From NCBI GenBank assembly GCA_013822345.1, contig PNKH01000068.1:1-44095 (forward strand): a DNA stretch of 44,095 bases, read 5' to 3'. The notes beneath the pieces were generated by a model. It saw only the letters and a program-made list of their open reading frames with translations. It made no database searches and was not told where the DNA came from. This stretch comes from Isosphaera sp. (GTDB taxonomy: Bacteria; Planctomycetota; Planctomycetia; Gemmatales; Gemmataceae). Below are positions 22,704-33,217 of this stretch, one piece after another. Position 1 is the stretch's first letter. Each line of letters begins with the position of its first letter. The position numbers were made by a program, and so were the translations under genes.

Positions 22704-23079
22704 CGCCCACCTCCGACTACTGCGGCCGGCCGTGCTACCGGCGCCCGCGCCCGAACCGAGGGGCGGCGGGCGGGCCATACTTCGGTCGAATCGACACCTT
22801 GAGCGAGGCGGTTGACCTCCTACCGGTACGAGCGGCGTCGGGATGTCGCGTCGGCCCACCCGGTCCGAGTTTTGATGCTAGCGGCGCGCGTGCCGCTCCT
22901 CCAGCCCCCAAGCGCCGCTTCCGCCCGGCCACGGCCCGGGGGCGGACACCGGCGCCGCCCCGGTCGCCGGCCGCGGCCGGCGACCAACTCCCTCTCATCC
23001 TCCCAACCCGTATACAGTTCACAGCCTGCCCAACCCGATAACGGATGGGTGTCGCTCCACCCGGCGGCCGGGACGAACC
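22704..23079. other. 376-base divergent intergenic region
   Basis: Separates the kinase fusion (minus) from the efflux operon (plus). It contains no supported gene. A less GC-rich patch at 23005-23040 contains TATACA (23011) and GATAAC (23036), either of which could be the -10 of the efflux operon, but neither has a good -35. I see no metal-responsive operator and no adjacent regulator gene. Confidence 0.5.
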
Positions 23080-24552
23080 ATGCCACAGACCAGGCCGAGG
23101 ACGCGTGCGGCGGCCGCTGTCGTGCTGGCGTCCGTGCTCGGCTTCGCCGGCTGCCAGACCGCCCCGCCCGCCCCCGACCGGACGACCGTCGCCGTCCATT
23201 TGGCTCAGCGCGTCGGCCACACCCTGCCGCGCCACCCGTCCCCGCCGGCCGAACTCGCCCTCCCGCCCGGGGCGTCGTTCGACGACGGGCTGACCGAGGA
23301 CGAGGCGGTCGCCGTCGCCCTGTGGAACAACGCCCTGTTCCAGGAGCAGCTCGTCGACCTCGGCCTCACCCGCGGCGACCTGATCCAGGCGGGGCTGCTC
23401 CCGAACCCCGAGGTCCTCCTCACCCCCGCGATCCCCGACCGGGCGTTCCGGTACGCCTTCGAGTTCGCCCTCGAGTCGCTGTGGCTCCGCCCGATCCGGG
23501 TGCGGTCCGCGGCGCGGGAGGCGGACCGCACCGCCGACCGCCTCGCCCAGGCCGGGCTCGACCTGATGCGGGACGTGCGGCAGGCGTACGCCGACGTGGC
23601 CCTGGCGCGGGAGCGGGTGCGGGTCGCCGGCGAGGCGGTGAAGCTCCGCGGCCGGGTCGCCGAGCTGGCCGAGCGGCGACTGCGGGCCGGCGACATCTCC
23701 CCGCAGGAGGCGGCGACCGCCCGGATCGACGCCCTCCAGGCCGAGCAGGACGCCGCCCGGATCGGGTACGACGTGCCGGTCCTGGAGGAGCGGCTGCGGA
23801 ACCTGATGGGGACCCCCGCCCTCCGCGGGCCGCTCGCGCTCGACCCGTCCCCCCCGCCGCCGTGCCTCGCCCTCGACGTCGACGCCTTGACGCAGGAGGC
23901 GCTTGCCACCCGCCCGGACGCGCTCGCCGCCGCCGAGGCGGTCGCCGCCGCCGAGGCCCGGGTGACGTTCGCGAAGATCGGCTGGGTCCGGGTGATCGGG
24001 ATCGGCGACGCGACGAGCGGCCGGCGGAACGGGAACGAGCTCGGCCCCGGGGTGCGGTTCACCGTCCCGCTGTTCAACCGCAACCAGGGCGGGATCGCCC
24101 GGGCCGAGGCCGAGCTGGACCAGGCGGTGCGGCGGCAGCAGACGGTGGCGAACGGGATCGTCCTCGACGTACAACGGGCGTACCTGCAGTACCGGCAGGC
24201 GTGCGCCGAACTCGACGTGCTCCGCACGAAGGTCCGGCCGGAGGTCGAGACGGCGATCCGCCGGGCGCAGGCGGCGTACCAGGAGGGGAACGTCACCATC
24301 TTCGTCGTGCTGGAGACGACCCGGCAACTGCTCGACAACATGCTCCGCGACGCGGTCCTGACCGCCGACCTGCGGCGGACGTGGGCCGAGTTGGAGCGCG
24401 GCGTCGGGCGGCGGCTCGCGGCGACCGACCGGGCGGACGAGCCCGCCCCCCCGCCGCCCGCCCCGCCGGTGGTGCGACCCGAACCGATCGTCCCGCGGCA
24501 GGAGGTCACGGCGGACGAGCCGAAGTGGACCCCCGCGAGGGCCAGGCCGTGA
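23080..24552 (+). CDS. outer-membrane efflux lipoprotein, TolC/CusC-like
   Basis: 490 residues. The signal peptide ends in a lipobox (VLGFAGCQ), so it is a lipid-anchored TolC-type channel. The two repeated outer-membrane efflux domains (about 60-250 and 270-450) have the long helical pattern of the family: LARERVRVAGEAVKLRGRVA, ELAERRLRAGDISPQEAATA, and near the end EVETAIRRAQAAYQEGNVT. A Pro-rich tail follows. It is the outer part of a tripartite metal efflux system with the two genes downstream. Its stop overlaps the adaptor start (GTGA), so translation is coupled. Confidence 0.9.
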   Translation: MPQTRPRTRAAAAVVLASVLGFAGCQTAPPAPDRTTVAVHLAQRVGHTLPRHPSPPAELALPPGASFDDGLTEDEAVAVALWNNALFQEQLVDLGLTRGDLIQAGLLPNPEVLLTPAIPDRAFRYAFEFALESLWLRPIRVRSAAREADRTADRLAQAGLDLMRDVRQAYADVALARERVRVAGEAVKLRGRVAELAERRLRAGDISPQEAATARIDALQAEQDAARIGYDVPVLEERLRNLMGTPALRGPLALDPSPPPPCLALDVDALTQEALATRPDALAAAEAVAAAEARVTFAKIGWVRVIGIGDATSGRRNGNELGPGVRFTVPLFNRNQGGIARAEAELDQAVRRQQTVANGIVLDVQRAYLQYRQACAELDVLRTKVRPEVETAIRRAQAAYQEGNVTIFVVLETTRQLLDNMLRDAVLTADLRRTWAELERGVGRRLAATDRADEPAPPPPAPPVVRPEPIVPRQEVTADEPKWTPARARP

Positions 24553-25787
24553 GCCGAGTGCAACCGGTAGTGTCGGCCGTTCTCACCCTGGCGCTGGCCG
24601 CCGCGGTCGCGGCCGGGGCGTGGTGGCTGGTCACGAACAAGCCGGCCGTGACGCCGGCCGACAAGCCGACCCCGGCCGCGACCGTCGCCAGGGTGGTGAA
24701 GGAGGACGACCTTAACACCGTCGTGCTGACCGCGGAGGGCGAGAAGCGGATCGGGCTGCGGCTCTCGGAGGTGCGGACCAAGGCCGTCCGCCGGGTGCGG
24801 GTGTACGGCGGGGAGGCGACCGTCCCGGCCGGGCGGACGATCCTCGTCACCGCCCCGCTCGCCGGCACCCTGAAGGCCCCGGTCGGCGGGGTGCCGGCGG
24901 CCGGGAGTTCGGTGAAGACCGGCCGGGCCGTCTTCCAGCTGCAGCCGCTCCTCACCCCGGACGGGCAGGCGACCCTGGCCGCCGCGCTGGCCGACGCCGA
25001 GGGCCAGGTGAACAACGCCAAGGCGCAGGCGGCACTCACCCGGATCGCCCTCGACCGCGCCCGGCGGGTGCTGGGCGAGGGGGCCGGGAGTCAGCGGCAG
25101 GTGGACGAGGCGGAGGCGGCGAACGCCGTGGCGACCAAGACGCTCGACGCGGCCGCCGCCCGCCAGGCGGTGTTGAAGAAGGTGGTCGGGGACGCCGAGG
25201 CCGGGACCGCCGCCCCGATCCCGATCGGCGCCCCGGAGGACGGCATCCTGCGGGCGGTGTCGGCGCTGCCGGGCCAGACGGTGCCGGGCGGCGCGGCGCT
25301 GTTCGAGGTGGTCGACCTGTCGACGGTGTGGGTGCGGGTGCCGCTGCCGGTCGGCGACCTGGACGGGATCGACCGGTCCGAGCCGGCGCGGGTCGGCGCC
25401 CTGTCGGCCCCGGCGGGCGGCGTGTTGGCCAGGCCGGTCGCCGCCCCTCCGTCGGCGAACGCGCTCGCCGCGACGGTCGACGTGTTCTACGAGGTGCCGA
25501 ACACGGACGGGAAGCTGACACCGGGGCAGCGGCTCGGGGTGACGGTCTCGCTCGCCGACGCGAAGGACGGGCCGACGGTGCCGTGGTCGGCGGTGGTGTT
25601 CGACGTCCACGGCGGGACGTGGGTGTACGCCGAGGCGGGGCCGCGGACGTACGCCCGGCGGCGGGTGGTGGTGCGGTACACGCTCGGGGACGACGCGGTC
25701 CTGGCCGACGGCCCGGCGGCCGGGACGAAGGTGGTCGCCGAAGGCGGGCAGGAGCTGTTCGGGGTGGAGACCGGGTTCGTGAAGTGA
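24549..25787 (+). CDS. RND efflux periplasmic adaptor, CusB/CzcB-like
   Basis: 412 residues from GTG at 24549, which overlaps the TolC-like stop. A single N-terminal helix ([20 protein letters not shown], 7-26) anchors it to the inner membrane. Then come the barrel-sandwich half ([20 protein letters not shown]), a coiled-coil hairpin (about 142-214) that docks on the channel, the second sandwich half ([19 protein letters not shown]) and the beta-barrel ([13 protein letters not shown]). The C-terminal domain [17 protein letters not shown] is the membrane-proximal part. No Cys/Met-rich N-terminal metal motif or His-rich tail is present. The pump gene follows after 43 bases. Confidence 0.9.
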   Translation: MSRVQPVVSAVLTLALAAAVAAGAWWLVTNKPAVTPADKPTPAATVARVVKEDDLNTVVLTAEGEKRIGLRLSEVRTKAVRRVRVYGGEATVPAGRTILVTAPLAGTLKAPVGGVPAAGSSVKTGRAVFQLQPLLTPDGQATLAAALADAEGQVNNAKAQAALTRIALDRARRVLGEGAGSQRQVDEAEAANAVATKTLDAAAARQAVLKKVVGDAEAGTAAPIPIGAPEDGILRAVSALPGQTVPGGAALFEVVDLSTVWVRVPLPVGDLDGIDRSEPARVGALSAPAGGVLARPVAAPPSANALAATVDVFYEVPNTDGKLTPGQRLGVTVSLADAKDGPTVPWSAVVFDVHGGTWVYAEAGPRTYARRRVVVRYTLGDDAVLADGPAAGTKVVAEGGQELFGVETGFVK

Positions 25788-25830
25788 GAAGGGGTCCCGC
25801 CGCGCACCAGACCACCCCCCGAGCACACCC

Positions 25831-28800
25831 ATGCTCTCCGCCCTGATCTCGTCGTCGGTCCGCGGCCGGGTCGTCGTCCTGGCCCTGTCGGCGCTGCTCG
25901 TCGCCTACGGGCTCCGCACCGCCCGCACCGCCCCGCTCGACGTCTTCCCGGAGTTCGCCCCGCCGAAGGTCGAGGTCCAGACCGAGGCCCCCGGCCTGTC
26001 GACCGACGAGGTCGAGGCGCTCGTCAGCGTCCCACTCGAGAACGCCCTGAACGGCACCCCCGGCCTCAAGACGCTCCGCTCCAAGTCGGTCCTCGGGCTG
26101 TCGTCGGTCGTGCTCCTGTTCGACGAGGGAATCGACCTCCACAAGGCCCGGCAGTACGTCCAGGAGCGGGTCACCGCCGAGGCCCCGCGGCTCCCGGTCG
26201 TCGCCCGCCCACCGGTCATCCTCCAGCCGCTCTCGTCGCTCAGCCGCGTGATGAAGATCGGCCTGTCGTCGCGGACGATGTCGCAGCAGGACATGACCGT
26301 CCTGACCCTGTGGACGATCCGGCCGAAGCTGATGTCCGTCCCCGGGGTGGCGAACGTCGCGATCTGGGGGCAGCGCGACAAGCAGTACCAGGTGCTCGTC
26401 GACCCGGACCGGCTGCGGGCCCAGGGCGTCACCCTCGACCAGGTGACCCGCGCCGCCCAGGACGCCACGGTCCTCGAGTCCGGCGGGTTCGTGGACAAGC
26501 CGAACCAGCGGCTCGCGGTCCGCCACCGGACAACCATCCGCGACCCCGACGACCTCGGCCGGACGGTCGTCGCGTTCCAGAACAACGCCCCGGTCCGGCT
26601 CGGCGACGTGACCGAGGTGACGTTCGGCTCGCCCCCGCCGATCGGGGACGCCATCATCGTCGCCCGGCCGAGGGCCGGCGAGCCGCCGGCCGAGGGCGTG
26701 CCCGGCCTGCTCCTGATCGTCGAGAAGCAGCCGGACGCGAACACCCTGGAGGTGACCCGCCGGGTCGAGGCGGCGCTGCGGGAACTCGAACCGGGCCTGA
26801 CCGGGGTCGAGGTGGACCCGACCATCTTCCGCCCGGCGACCTACGTCGAGCGGGCGGTCGAGAACCTCGGCCGGGCGCTTCTGGTCGGGTGCGGCCTGGT
26901 CGCGGCGATCCTCGTCCTGTTCCTGTTCGACTGGCGGACCGCCCTCATCAGCCTGCTGGCGATCCCCCTGTCGCTGGTGTCGGCGGTGGTGGTGCTGACC
27001 GCCCTCGGCGTCACCCTCGACACGATGGTCATCGCCGGCCTGGTGATCGCGCTCGGGGAGGTGGTCGACGACGCCATCATCGACGTGGAGAATGTCGTCC
27101 GGCGGCTGCGGCTGAACCGGGAAGCGGGCGGCCCGCAGTCGGCGTTCGCGGTCGTGCTCGGGGCGTCGCTGGAGGTCCGCAGCGCGGTCGTGTACGCCAC
27201 CCTGATCGTGATCGTCGTGTTCCTCCCGATCTTCTTCCTGGACGGGATCGCCGGGGCGTTCTTCCGCCCGCTCGCCACCGCCTACATCCTCGCCATCCTC
27301 GCCTCGCTCCTCGTCGCCCTGACGGTCACCCCCGCCCTGTCGTACATGCTCCTGACCGGCGGCCGCGGCCGGCGCGCGGAAGCGCCCGTCGCCCGGCTGC
27401 TGCGGCGGGCGTACGCGGCGGTGCTGCCGCACCTGGTCGGCCGGCCGTACGCGGCGCTCGGCGTCGTCGCGGCGGCGCTCACGCTGAGCTGGGCGGCCGC
27501 CACCCGGTTCGGGTCGGAGTTCCTCCCCGAGTTCCAGGAGACGGACTTCCTGATGCACTTCATCGCCAAGCCGGGGGCGTCGGTCGAGGAGATGGACCGG
27601 CTGACGGTGCTCGCCAGCCGGGAGCTGCGGGACATCCCCGGGGTGCTGAACTTCGGGTCGCACATCGGCCGGGCGGAGGTCGCGGACGAGGTGTACGGCC
27701 CGAACTTCGCCGAGCTGTGGATCAGCATCGACCCGGGCGTCGACTACCCGGCCACGCTGAAGAAGATCCAGGCGGCGATGGACGGCTACCCCGGCCTGTT
27801 CTGCGACGTGCAGACGTACCTGAAGGAGCGGAGCAAGGAGGTGCTGTCCGGGTCGAGCGCGAGCCTGGTCGTCCGGCTGTTCGGCCCGGACCTCGACGTG
27901 CTCCGGGCGAAGGCGAAGGAGGTCGAGAAGGCGATGGCCGGGGTGGAGGGCGTGACCGACCTGAAGGTCGAGTCGCAGACGCTCCTGCCGCAGATCGAGG
28001 TGCGGCTGCGGCCGGAGGCGGCCGAGCGGTACGGCCTGACGCCGGGCCACGTCCGGCGGGCGACGACGACGCTGGTGCGCGGGACGAAGGTCGGGGAGGT
28101 GTACGAGGGGCAGAAGCGGTTCGACGTGGTGGTGTGGGGAGTGCCGGGCTGCCGCGCCGACGTGGCGGCACTGCGGGCGCTGCCGGTCGACACCCCCGCC
28201 GGGGTGCTGGTGCGGCTCGGCGAGGTGGCCGACGTGGTCGTGGTGCCGATGCCGAACGAGATCAAGCGCGAGGCCGCGTCGCGGCGGCTCGACATCACCT
28301 GCAACGTCCGCGGCCGCGACCTGGGGGCGGTGGCGGCGGAGGTCGAGGAGAAGGTGCGGGCGGTGCCGTTCGACCCCGGCTACCACCCGCAGTTCCTCGG
28401 CGAGGAGGCGGCCCGGCGGGAGTCGACCCGGCGGCTGGCGCTGCTCGCCGGCCTGGCCCTGCTCGGCGTCGTCCTCGTCCTCTACTCCGACTTCGCGTCG
28501 TGGCGGCTGACGCTGATCGTGGCGTTCACGCTGCCGTTCGCGCTGGTCGGCGGGCTGGCCGGGGTCGGGCTCGGCGGCGGGGTGGTGTCGCTCGGGTCGC
28601 TAGTCGGGTTCGTCACCGTCCTCGGGATCGCGGCCCGCAACGGCATCATGCTCGTCAGTCACTACCGCCACCTGGAGGACCGCGAGGGCGTGCCGTTCGG
28701 CCCGGACCTGGTGCGGCAGGGGTCCGAGGAACGCCTCGCCCCGATCCTGATGACCGCCCTGGCGACCGGTCTGGCCTTGCTGCCGCTGGTCGTCGCCGGG

Positions 28801-28956
28801 CAGCTGCCGGGGCACGAGGTCGAGTACCCGCTGGCGGTGGTGATCCTCGGCGGGCTGATCACCTCGACCCTCCTGAACCTGTTTCTCCTTCCGCCGCTGT
28901 ACCTCCGGTTCGGCCGGCGGTCGGAGGCCGAGCGCCGCGGGACGGAGGCGGTTTGA
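25831..28956 (+). CDS. heavy-metal efflux RND pump, CusA/CzcA-like
   Basis: 1041 residues, complete. Twelve membrane helices are expected with two large periplasmic loops. The N-terminus ([40 protein letters not shown]) and [20 protein letters not shown] are typical of the heavy-metal branch rather than the multidrug branch. The proton-relay helix 4 reads [18 protein letters not shown] (about 408-425), with both Asp present. Later hallmarks are [14 protein letters not shown] and [18 protein letters not shown]. Metal specificity cannot be read off. Together with the preceding two genes it forms a full transporter; no cation-diffusion or regulatory gene accompanies it. Confidence 0.94.
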   Translation: MLSALISSSVRGRVVVLALSALLVAYGLRTARTAPLDVFPEFAPPKVEVQTEAPGLSTDEVEALVSVPLENALNGTPGLKTLRSKSVLGLSSVVLLFDEGIDLHKARQYVQERVTAEAPRLPVVARPPVILQPLSSLSRVMKIGLSSRTMSQQDMTVLTLWTIRPKLMSVPGVANVAIWGQRDKQYQVLVDPDRLRAQGVTLDQVTRAAQDATVLESGGFVDKPNQRLAVRHRTTIRDPDDLGRTVVAFQNNAPVRLGDVTEVTFGSPPPIGDAIIVARPRAGEPPAEGVPGLLLIVEKQPDANTLEVTRRVEAALRELEPGLTGVEVDPTIFRPATYVERAVENLGRALLVGCGLVAAILVLFLFDWRTALISLLAIPLSLVSAVVVLTALGVTLDTMVIAGLVIALGEVVDDAIIDVENVVRRLRLNREAGGPQSAFAVVLGASLEVRSAVVYATLIVIVVFLPIFFLDGIAGAFFRPLATAYILAILASLLVALTVTPALSYMLLTGGRGRRAEAPVARLLRRAYAAVLPHLVGRPYAALGVVAAALTLSWAAATRFGSEFLPEFQETDFLMHFIAKPGASVEEMDRLTVLASRELRDIPGVLNFGSHIGRAEVADEVYGPNFAELWISIDPGVDYPATLKKIQAAMDGYPGLFCDVQTYLKERSKEVLSGSSASLVVRLFGPDLDVLRAKAKEVEKAMAGVEGVTDLKVESQTLLPQIEVRLRPEAAERYGLTPGHVRRATTTLVRGTKVGEVYEGQKRFDVVVWGVPGCRADVAALRALPVDTPAGVLVRLGEVADVVVVPMPNEIKREAASRRLDITCNVRGRDLGAVAAEVEEKVRAVPFDPGYHPQFLGEEAARRESTRRLALLAGLALLGVVLVLYSDFASWRLTLIVAFTLPFALVGGLAGVGLGGGVVSLGSLVGFVTVLGIAARNGIMLVSHYRHLEDREGVPFGPDLVRQGSEERLAPILMTALATGLALLPLVVAGQLPGHEVEYPLAVVILGGLITSTLLNLFLLPPLYLRFGRRSEAERRGTEAV

Positions 28957-29036
28957 CGGGCTCCCGGTTTCCGAGGCGGCCGCCGGCGGGGTTAAGATGG
29001 GACGGTGAGTCGTCGCCCGACCCGACCGAGGCGGAC

Positions 29037-29324
29037 ATGGCGGGCGAGGTGAGCGGCGGGGGCCGGGGCCAGGTCACCCGGATCGAGTCGGGCGGCCGGC
29101 CGGTGACCCCGGAGGACGTGTGGAACGCGGCCGTCCGGGCCGGGGCGGACCCCGCCCGGCTGGCCCTGTCGCTGTGCCACGTCCTCGGGGAGGTGACCCT
29201 CGCCGAGATGGAGGCCGGGCGGGAGGACGACCCGGTGCCGGTCCGGTACACGCTGCCGACCGGCGAGGTGGTGGTGTACGCCGCCGGCCTGCACAACCCG
29301 TTCCGCCGCCCCCGGCACGAGTGA
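29037..29324 (+). CDS. small unknown protein
   Basis: 95 residues from ATG at 29037. No signal peptide or membrane helix. The central part (RPVTPEDVWNAAVRAGADPA, LALSLCHVLGEVTLAEMEAG) is helical and the C-terminal part (VRYTLPTGEVVVYAAGLHNP) looks like a beta-hairpin. It is 80 bases after the pump gene but has its own less GC-rich leader, and a link to metal efflux is not shown. No family recognised; codon use is like that of its neighbours, which supports a real gene. Confidence 0.6.
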   Translation: MAGEVSGGGRGQVTRIESGGRPVTPEDVWNAAVRAGADPARLALSLCHVLGEVTLAEMEAGREDDPVPVRYTLPTGEVVVYAAGLHNPFRRPRHE

Positions 29325-29374
29325 CACAGCCGCCCCGGCCCGACCCCGGTTCGGCCGAGACTTCCCGCCCGGAA

Positions 29375-29403
29375 TTGCGGCGGCGGCCGCCGTCGGCTAC
29401 GAT
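29375..29403 (+). promoter_or_regulatory. candidate promoter of the second cytochrome/DUF1501 operon
   Basis: TTGCGG (29375-29380), 17 bases, TACGAT (29398-29403), 73 bases before the ATG at 29477. Confidence 0.4.
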
Positions 29404-29476
29404 TGTCCGTGCCGCTCCGCGCGACCCACCTTGCCCGGCCCCGCCTCGCCGACCCTCCCGCAGCCCGGGTGTCCCG

Positions 29477-31789
29477 ATGCCGTCCTTGCCGCGCCTGCTC
29501 CTCGCCCTCGCCGCCGGGACCGGCCTCGCCGCGACCGCCCGCGGCGACGGGCCGCCGGCCCCGGTCGGGTGCGCCGCGAGCGTCGACCACTCGTTCGAGG
29601 ACGAGGTGTGGGCGAAGGTCGGCGCCCGGTCGTGCCTGACGTGCCACCGCAAGGGCGGCGACGCCGAGGACAGCAAGTTCGTCCTCCAGGATCCGCGGAA
29701 GGCTGAGGGGGCCGCCCGGGACGCGGCCATGCGGCACAACCGCGACGCCTTCGCCAAGATGGCCGCCGCGAAGGAGAAGGACCAGGCCCGCATCCTCCTG
29801 AAGGTGGTCGGTGGTCTCGACCACGGCGGGTCGGAGGTGCTCAAGGCGGACTCCGTCGAGTACCGCACCCTCGCCGCGTTCGTCCGCCGGGTGAACAGCC
29901 CGACCGGAGCCGCGCCGCTCCCCGCGGCCGACCCGAAGGCCGTGCCGTTCTTCGACGGCGTCGTGATGGTCGACGACCGCCAACTGCTCCGCCGCGTCAC
30001 CCTGTCGCTCGCCGGCCGGCTCCCGACCGCCACCGAATCCGCGGCCGTCGCCAAGGACGGGGTGAAGGCGCTGCCCGCGGTCCTCGACGCGCTGATGACC
30101 GAGGACGCGTTCTACGAGCGGCTCCGCGAGGCGTTCAACGACATCTTCCTGACCCTCGGGGTCGACGGGAACCCGGACCAGAACGTCCTCTCCTACGACC
30201 ACTTCCCGACCCGGCAGTGGTACGCCAAGTTCGACCTCAGTCACATCAAGGACGAGGCGGAGCGGCGGAAGGCCGGGTACAAGCTCGCCGCCGACTACCG
30301 CAGGGCCCTCCTGGAAGAGCCGATGCGGCTCGTCGAGTACGTCGTCCGGGCCGGCCGGCCGTTCACCGAGGTGGTGACCGCCGACTACGTCATGCTGTCG
30401 CCGTACACCGCCCGCGGGTACGGGGTGTTCGACGAGGTGAAGGGGCGGTTCAAGAACCCGGACGACCCGTTCGAGTACATCCCGGTCAAGATCAAGGCGC
30501 TGGTCGGGCGGAACAAGGCCGACAACCAGGACTCGGCGACCGGGTTCTACCCGCATGCCGGGCTCCTGGGCACGTTCCAGTACCTGGCCCGGTACCCGAC
30601 GACCGAGACGAACCGGAACCGGCTTCGGGCGCGGATGTACTACCAGCACTTCCTCGGGGTGGACGTGCTGGAGCTGGCCGCCCGGGTGTCGGACGCCGCC
30701 GCGGCGACCGCGAAGCACCCTGTCCCGACCATGCAGGCGGCCGAGTGCGTCGTCTGCCACCGGACGCTCGACCCGGTCGCCGGGCTGTTCCAGGACTACT
30801 GGCGGTTCGCCGAGAAGGGCGTGTACGGCAAGCGAAAAGGCGGGTGGTTCACCGACATGTTCCCGGCCGGGTTCGAGGGCGAGGACCTGCCGGCGGCGGA
30901 GCGGTGGCGGGCCCTGCCGTGGCTCGGCGAGCGGACTGCGAAGGACCCGCGGTTCGCCGTCGCGATGGTCGAGCACGCGTGGTACGTCCTGACCGGCCGG
31001 AAGGTGCTCCTCCCGCCGAAGGACGCGGACGACCCGCTCTACCCGGCGAAGGTGCGGGCGCACCGGGAGCAGCGGCGGGAGGTCGAGGCGGTCGCCGCCC
31101 GGTTCGCCAAGGGCGGGTTCGACCTGAAGGCGGTGTTCAAGGACTTGGTGGCGTCGCCGTTCTACCGGGCGGACGGCCTGGCGACGGCGGTCAAGGACCC
31201 GTGCCGGCGGGCTGAACTAGACGACCTGGGGCTGGTGCGGATGCTGTCGCCGGAGCAGCTCGAGCGGAAGGTCGGGGCGGTGTTCGGCGAGAAGTGGGGC
31301 CGGCTGAACGGCCAGCTCGCGATGCTGTACGGCGGGATCGACTCGCAGGAGGTGACCGAGCGGGCGGCCGACCCGAGCGGGGCGATGGGGGCGATCCAGC
31401 GGATCCTGTCGAACGACGTGGCGTGCAAGCACGTCGCCCGGGACTTCGCCCGCCCGGCCGCCGAGCGGCGGCTGTTCCCAGGGGTCGAGCCGTCGGTCGT
31501 CCCCGGGGCGTCGGAGGCGAGCGACAAGGCGATCCGGGCGGCGATCGTCCACCTGCACGAGCGGGTGCTCGGGCGGCACGACAAGCCGGATTCGCCGGAG
31601 GTCGACCGGACGTTCAAGCTGTTCGCCGGGGTGGTGGGCGACGCGAAGGGGCGGAAGGGCGTCGAGGCGAAGGAGGCGTACGCGTGCCGTCAGGGCGGGG
31701 CGGTGGCCGACGACCCGCACTATACGATCCGGGCGTGGCGGGCGGTGGTGACGTACCTCCTGCGTCGGCCGGAGTTCCTGTACGAGTGA
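29477..31789 (+). CDS. secreted cytochrome-domain protein related to PSCyt2/DUF1592-type proteins
   Basis: 770 residues with a signal peptide (MPSLPRLLLALAAGTGLAAT). Two haem-binding motifs: CLTCH (53-57) near the N-terminus and CVVCH (424-428) within AAECVVCHRTLDPVAGLFQD. The latter resembles the CXXCHxxxDPxG segment of DUF1588-type planctomycete proteins. The region about 165-230 (LLRRVTLSLAGRLPTATES) is DUF1549-like. It is longer and differently arranged from the other three cytochrome proteins here and lacks a clear DUF1553 block. It precedes a DUF1501-like gene, as the others do. A secreted redox role is inferred. Confidence 0.82.
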   Translation: MPSLPRLLLALAAGTGLAATARGDGPPAPVGCAASVDHSFEDEVWAKVGARSCLTCHRKGGDAEDSKFVLQDPRKAEGAARDAAMRHNRDAFAKMAAAKEKDQARILLKVVGGLDHGGSEVLKADSVEYRTLAAFVRRVNSPTGAAPLPAADPKAVPFFDGVVMVDDRQLLRRVTLSLAGRLPTATESAAVAKDGVKALPAVLDALMTEDAFYERLREAFNDIFLTLGVDGNPDQNVLSYDHFPTRQWYAKFDLSHIKDEAERRKAGYKLAADYRRALLEEPMRLVEYVVRAGRPFTEVVTADYVMLSPYTARGYGVFDEVKGRFKNPDDPFEYIPVKIKALVGRNKADNQDSATGFYPHAGLLGTFQYLARYPTTETNRNRLRARMYYQHFLGVDVLELAARVSDAAAATAKHPVPTMQAAECVVCHRTLDPVAGLFQDYWRFAEKGVYGKRKGGWFTDMFPAGFEGEDLPAAERWRALPWLGERTAKDPRFAVAMVEHAWYVLTGRKVLLPPKDADDPLYPAKVRAHREQRREVEAVAARFAKGGFDLKAVFKDLVASPFYRADGLATAVKDPCRRAELDDLGLVRMLSPEQLERKVGAVFGEKWGRLNGQLAMLYGGIDSQEVTERAADPSGAMGAIQRILSNDVACKHVARDFARPAAERRLFPGVEPSVVPGASEASDKAIRAAIVHLHERVLGRHDKPDSPEVDRTFKLFAGVVGDAKGRKGVEAKEAYACRQGGAVADDPHYTIRAWRAVVTYLLRRPEFLYE

Positions 31790-31807
31790 ACCTCCGGGCA
31801 GAAGCCG

Positions 31808-31915
31808 CCCGGGGCGTTGCCCCGGGCTACGTTGTCTCAGCCCTTCGGGCTGAAACCCGAACCCGTTCTTGACCCCGAAGGGGTCGGACAACTTAGCCCG
31901 GGGCAACGCCCCGGG
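31808..31915. repeat. inverted repeat with two inner hairpins
   Basis: Arms of 29 bases (31808-31836 and 31887-31915) begin CCCGGGGCGTTGCCCCGGGC and differ by a single base. Between them lie two independent small hairpins, AGCCCTTCGGGCT (31839-31851) and GACCCCGAAGGGGTC (31871-31885), so the whole would fold as a three-armed, cloverleaf-like structure. It occupies nearly all of the gap between the cytochrome gene and the following DUF1501 gene, ending 16 bases before its ATG. Confidence 0.9.
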
Positions 31916-31931
31916 TTCCGGGGTGGGCCAC

Positions 31932-33209
31932 ATGCGACGCGACTTCCTCAAGACGTGTGCGGCCGCCGGCCTCGGCGTCGCGGTCCCGTTCCGCCCGTCG
32001 GCCGCCCGCGAGAAGGCGAAGGACGAGCCGTACCCCGGCCCGTACTACGTCGTGTTCAACGCCTCCGGCGGGTGGGACACCACCTACCTGATGGACCCCA
32101 AGGGGGTGAACGGGATCAACCGCCTTTACAAGGACGGCGACATCCTCACCAAGGGCGCACACCGATACGCCCCGATCAAGAAGCACGCCGCCGGCGGGAT
32201 GCCGAACGAGGACTTCTACGCCGAGTTCGGCGGCGAGCTGCTGACGTTCAACGGCCTCGACTACTCGGTCAACAACCACTCGCCGGGCGCCCGGTACATG
32301 GCCACCGGGAAGCTCGACAGCCTCGCCTACCCGACGTTCGCCGCCCTCGTCGCCGCCTGCCGCGGCCCGGACTGCCCGCTCGCCTTCCTCACCTTCGGCA
32401 ACTACTCGGCGACCGGCAACCTGGTCGCCATGTCGCGCGTCCCGTACCTGCCGTCGCTCCGGAACATCGCCAACGCCGACGCGGTCGGCGGGAGTGAGAG
32501 GTCGCCGTACCACGACGGGTTCGCCCTCGACCGGATCGAGGAGGCGCTGCGGGACGCGAACGCGGCCCGGGCCGCCGACCCGCGGCTGCCGCGGGCCGAG
32601 CGCGGCGAGAACATGCTGTACGCGGCGCAGGCGAACTCGAAGGCCCTCCAGCGGGTGACGCAGCACATCCCCGCCCAGGTGCCGAAGGAGCGGCTGGCCC
32701 AGCAGGCGGAGATCGCCCTGGCGTCGTTCAAGGCCGGGGTGTGCGTGTCCGCGAACCTGTCCATCGGCCAGTTCGACAGCCACGCGAACAACGACCCGGA
32801 CCAGATGCGGCTGATCCCCGAGTTCCTCGCCGGCATCGCGTACCTGGTCCGCCGGGCCGGCGAGCTGAAGATCCGCGAGCAGCTGGTGGTCGTCGTCCAG
32901 AGCGAGATGGGCCGGACCCCGAACTACAACGCCGGCAACGGCAAGGACCACTGGTCGATCGGGTCGGCCCTGTTCCTCGGCCGCGGGATCAAGGGCGACC
33001 GCGTGGTCGGGGCGACCGACGAGAAGCAGTTCGCCGTCCCGCTCGACCCGAAGACGCTCAAACTCGACAAGGACAAGGGCGTCCGGGTGCGGCCGGAGCA
33101 CGTCCACGAGGCGTTGCGCGAGTTCGCCGGGATCGCCGACCACCCGCTGTCCAAGAAGTTCCCGCTCGGGGTTCCGGAGAAGGAGAGGCTGCGCGGCTTC
33201 TGGGGCTGA
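31932..33209 (+). CDS. Tat-exported DUF1501-like protein
   Basis: 425 residues from MRRDFLKTCAAAGLG, a short Tat signal. It belongs to the DUF1501 group but is divergent: NASGGWDTTYLMDPKG stands where others have the HMxGGxSHxD-type segment, with NGLDYSVNNHSPGARYMATG, IGQFDSHANNDPDQM, VVVQSEMGRTPNYNAGNGKD and HWSIGSALFLGRG carrying the likely Asp/His ligands. The ATG at 31932 lies right after the palindrome, whose last bases provide GGGGTGGG as a possible ribosome binding site. It is presumed to work with the cytochrome protein encoded just upstream. Confidence 0.86.
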   Translation: MRRDFLKTCAAAGLGVAVPFRPSAAREKAKDEPYPGPYYVVFNASGGWDTTYLMDPKGVNGINRLYKDGDILTKGAHRYAPIKKHAAGGMPNEDFYAEFGGELLTFNGLDYSVNNHSPGARYMATGKLDSLAYPTFAALVAACRGPDCPLAFLTFGNYSATGNLVAMSRVPYLPSLRNIANADAVGGSERSPYHDGFALDRIEEALRDANAARAADPRLPRAERGENMLYAAQANSKALQRVTQHIPAQVPKERLAQQAEIALASFKAGVCVSANLSIGQFDSHANNDPDQMRLIPEFLAGIAYLVRRAGELKIREQLVVVVQSEMGRTPNYNAGNGKDHWSIGSALFLGRGIKGDRVVGATDEKQFAVPLDPKTLKLDKDKGVRVRPEHVHEALREFAGIADHPLSKKFPLGVPEKERLRGFWG

Positions 33210-33217
33210 CGCCGGCG

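Noticed and set aside
25036-28386. A 1116-codon minus-strand open frame opposite the RND pump
   Set aside because: Same reason: repetitive Arg/Asp/His composition without any motif, whereas the plus strand encodes a complete pump.
29037-29324. The small gene as part of the metal efflux operon
   Set aside because: An 80-base gap and the absence of any metal-binding motif make a link unsupported; reported as separate unknown.
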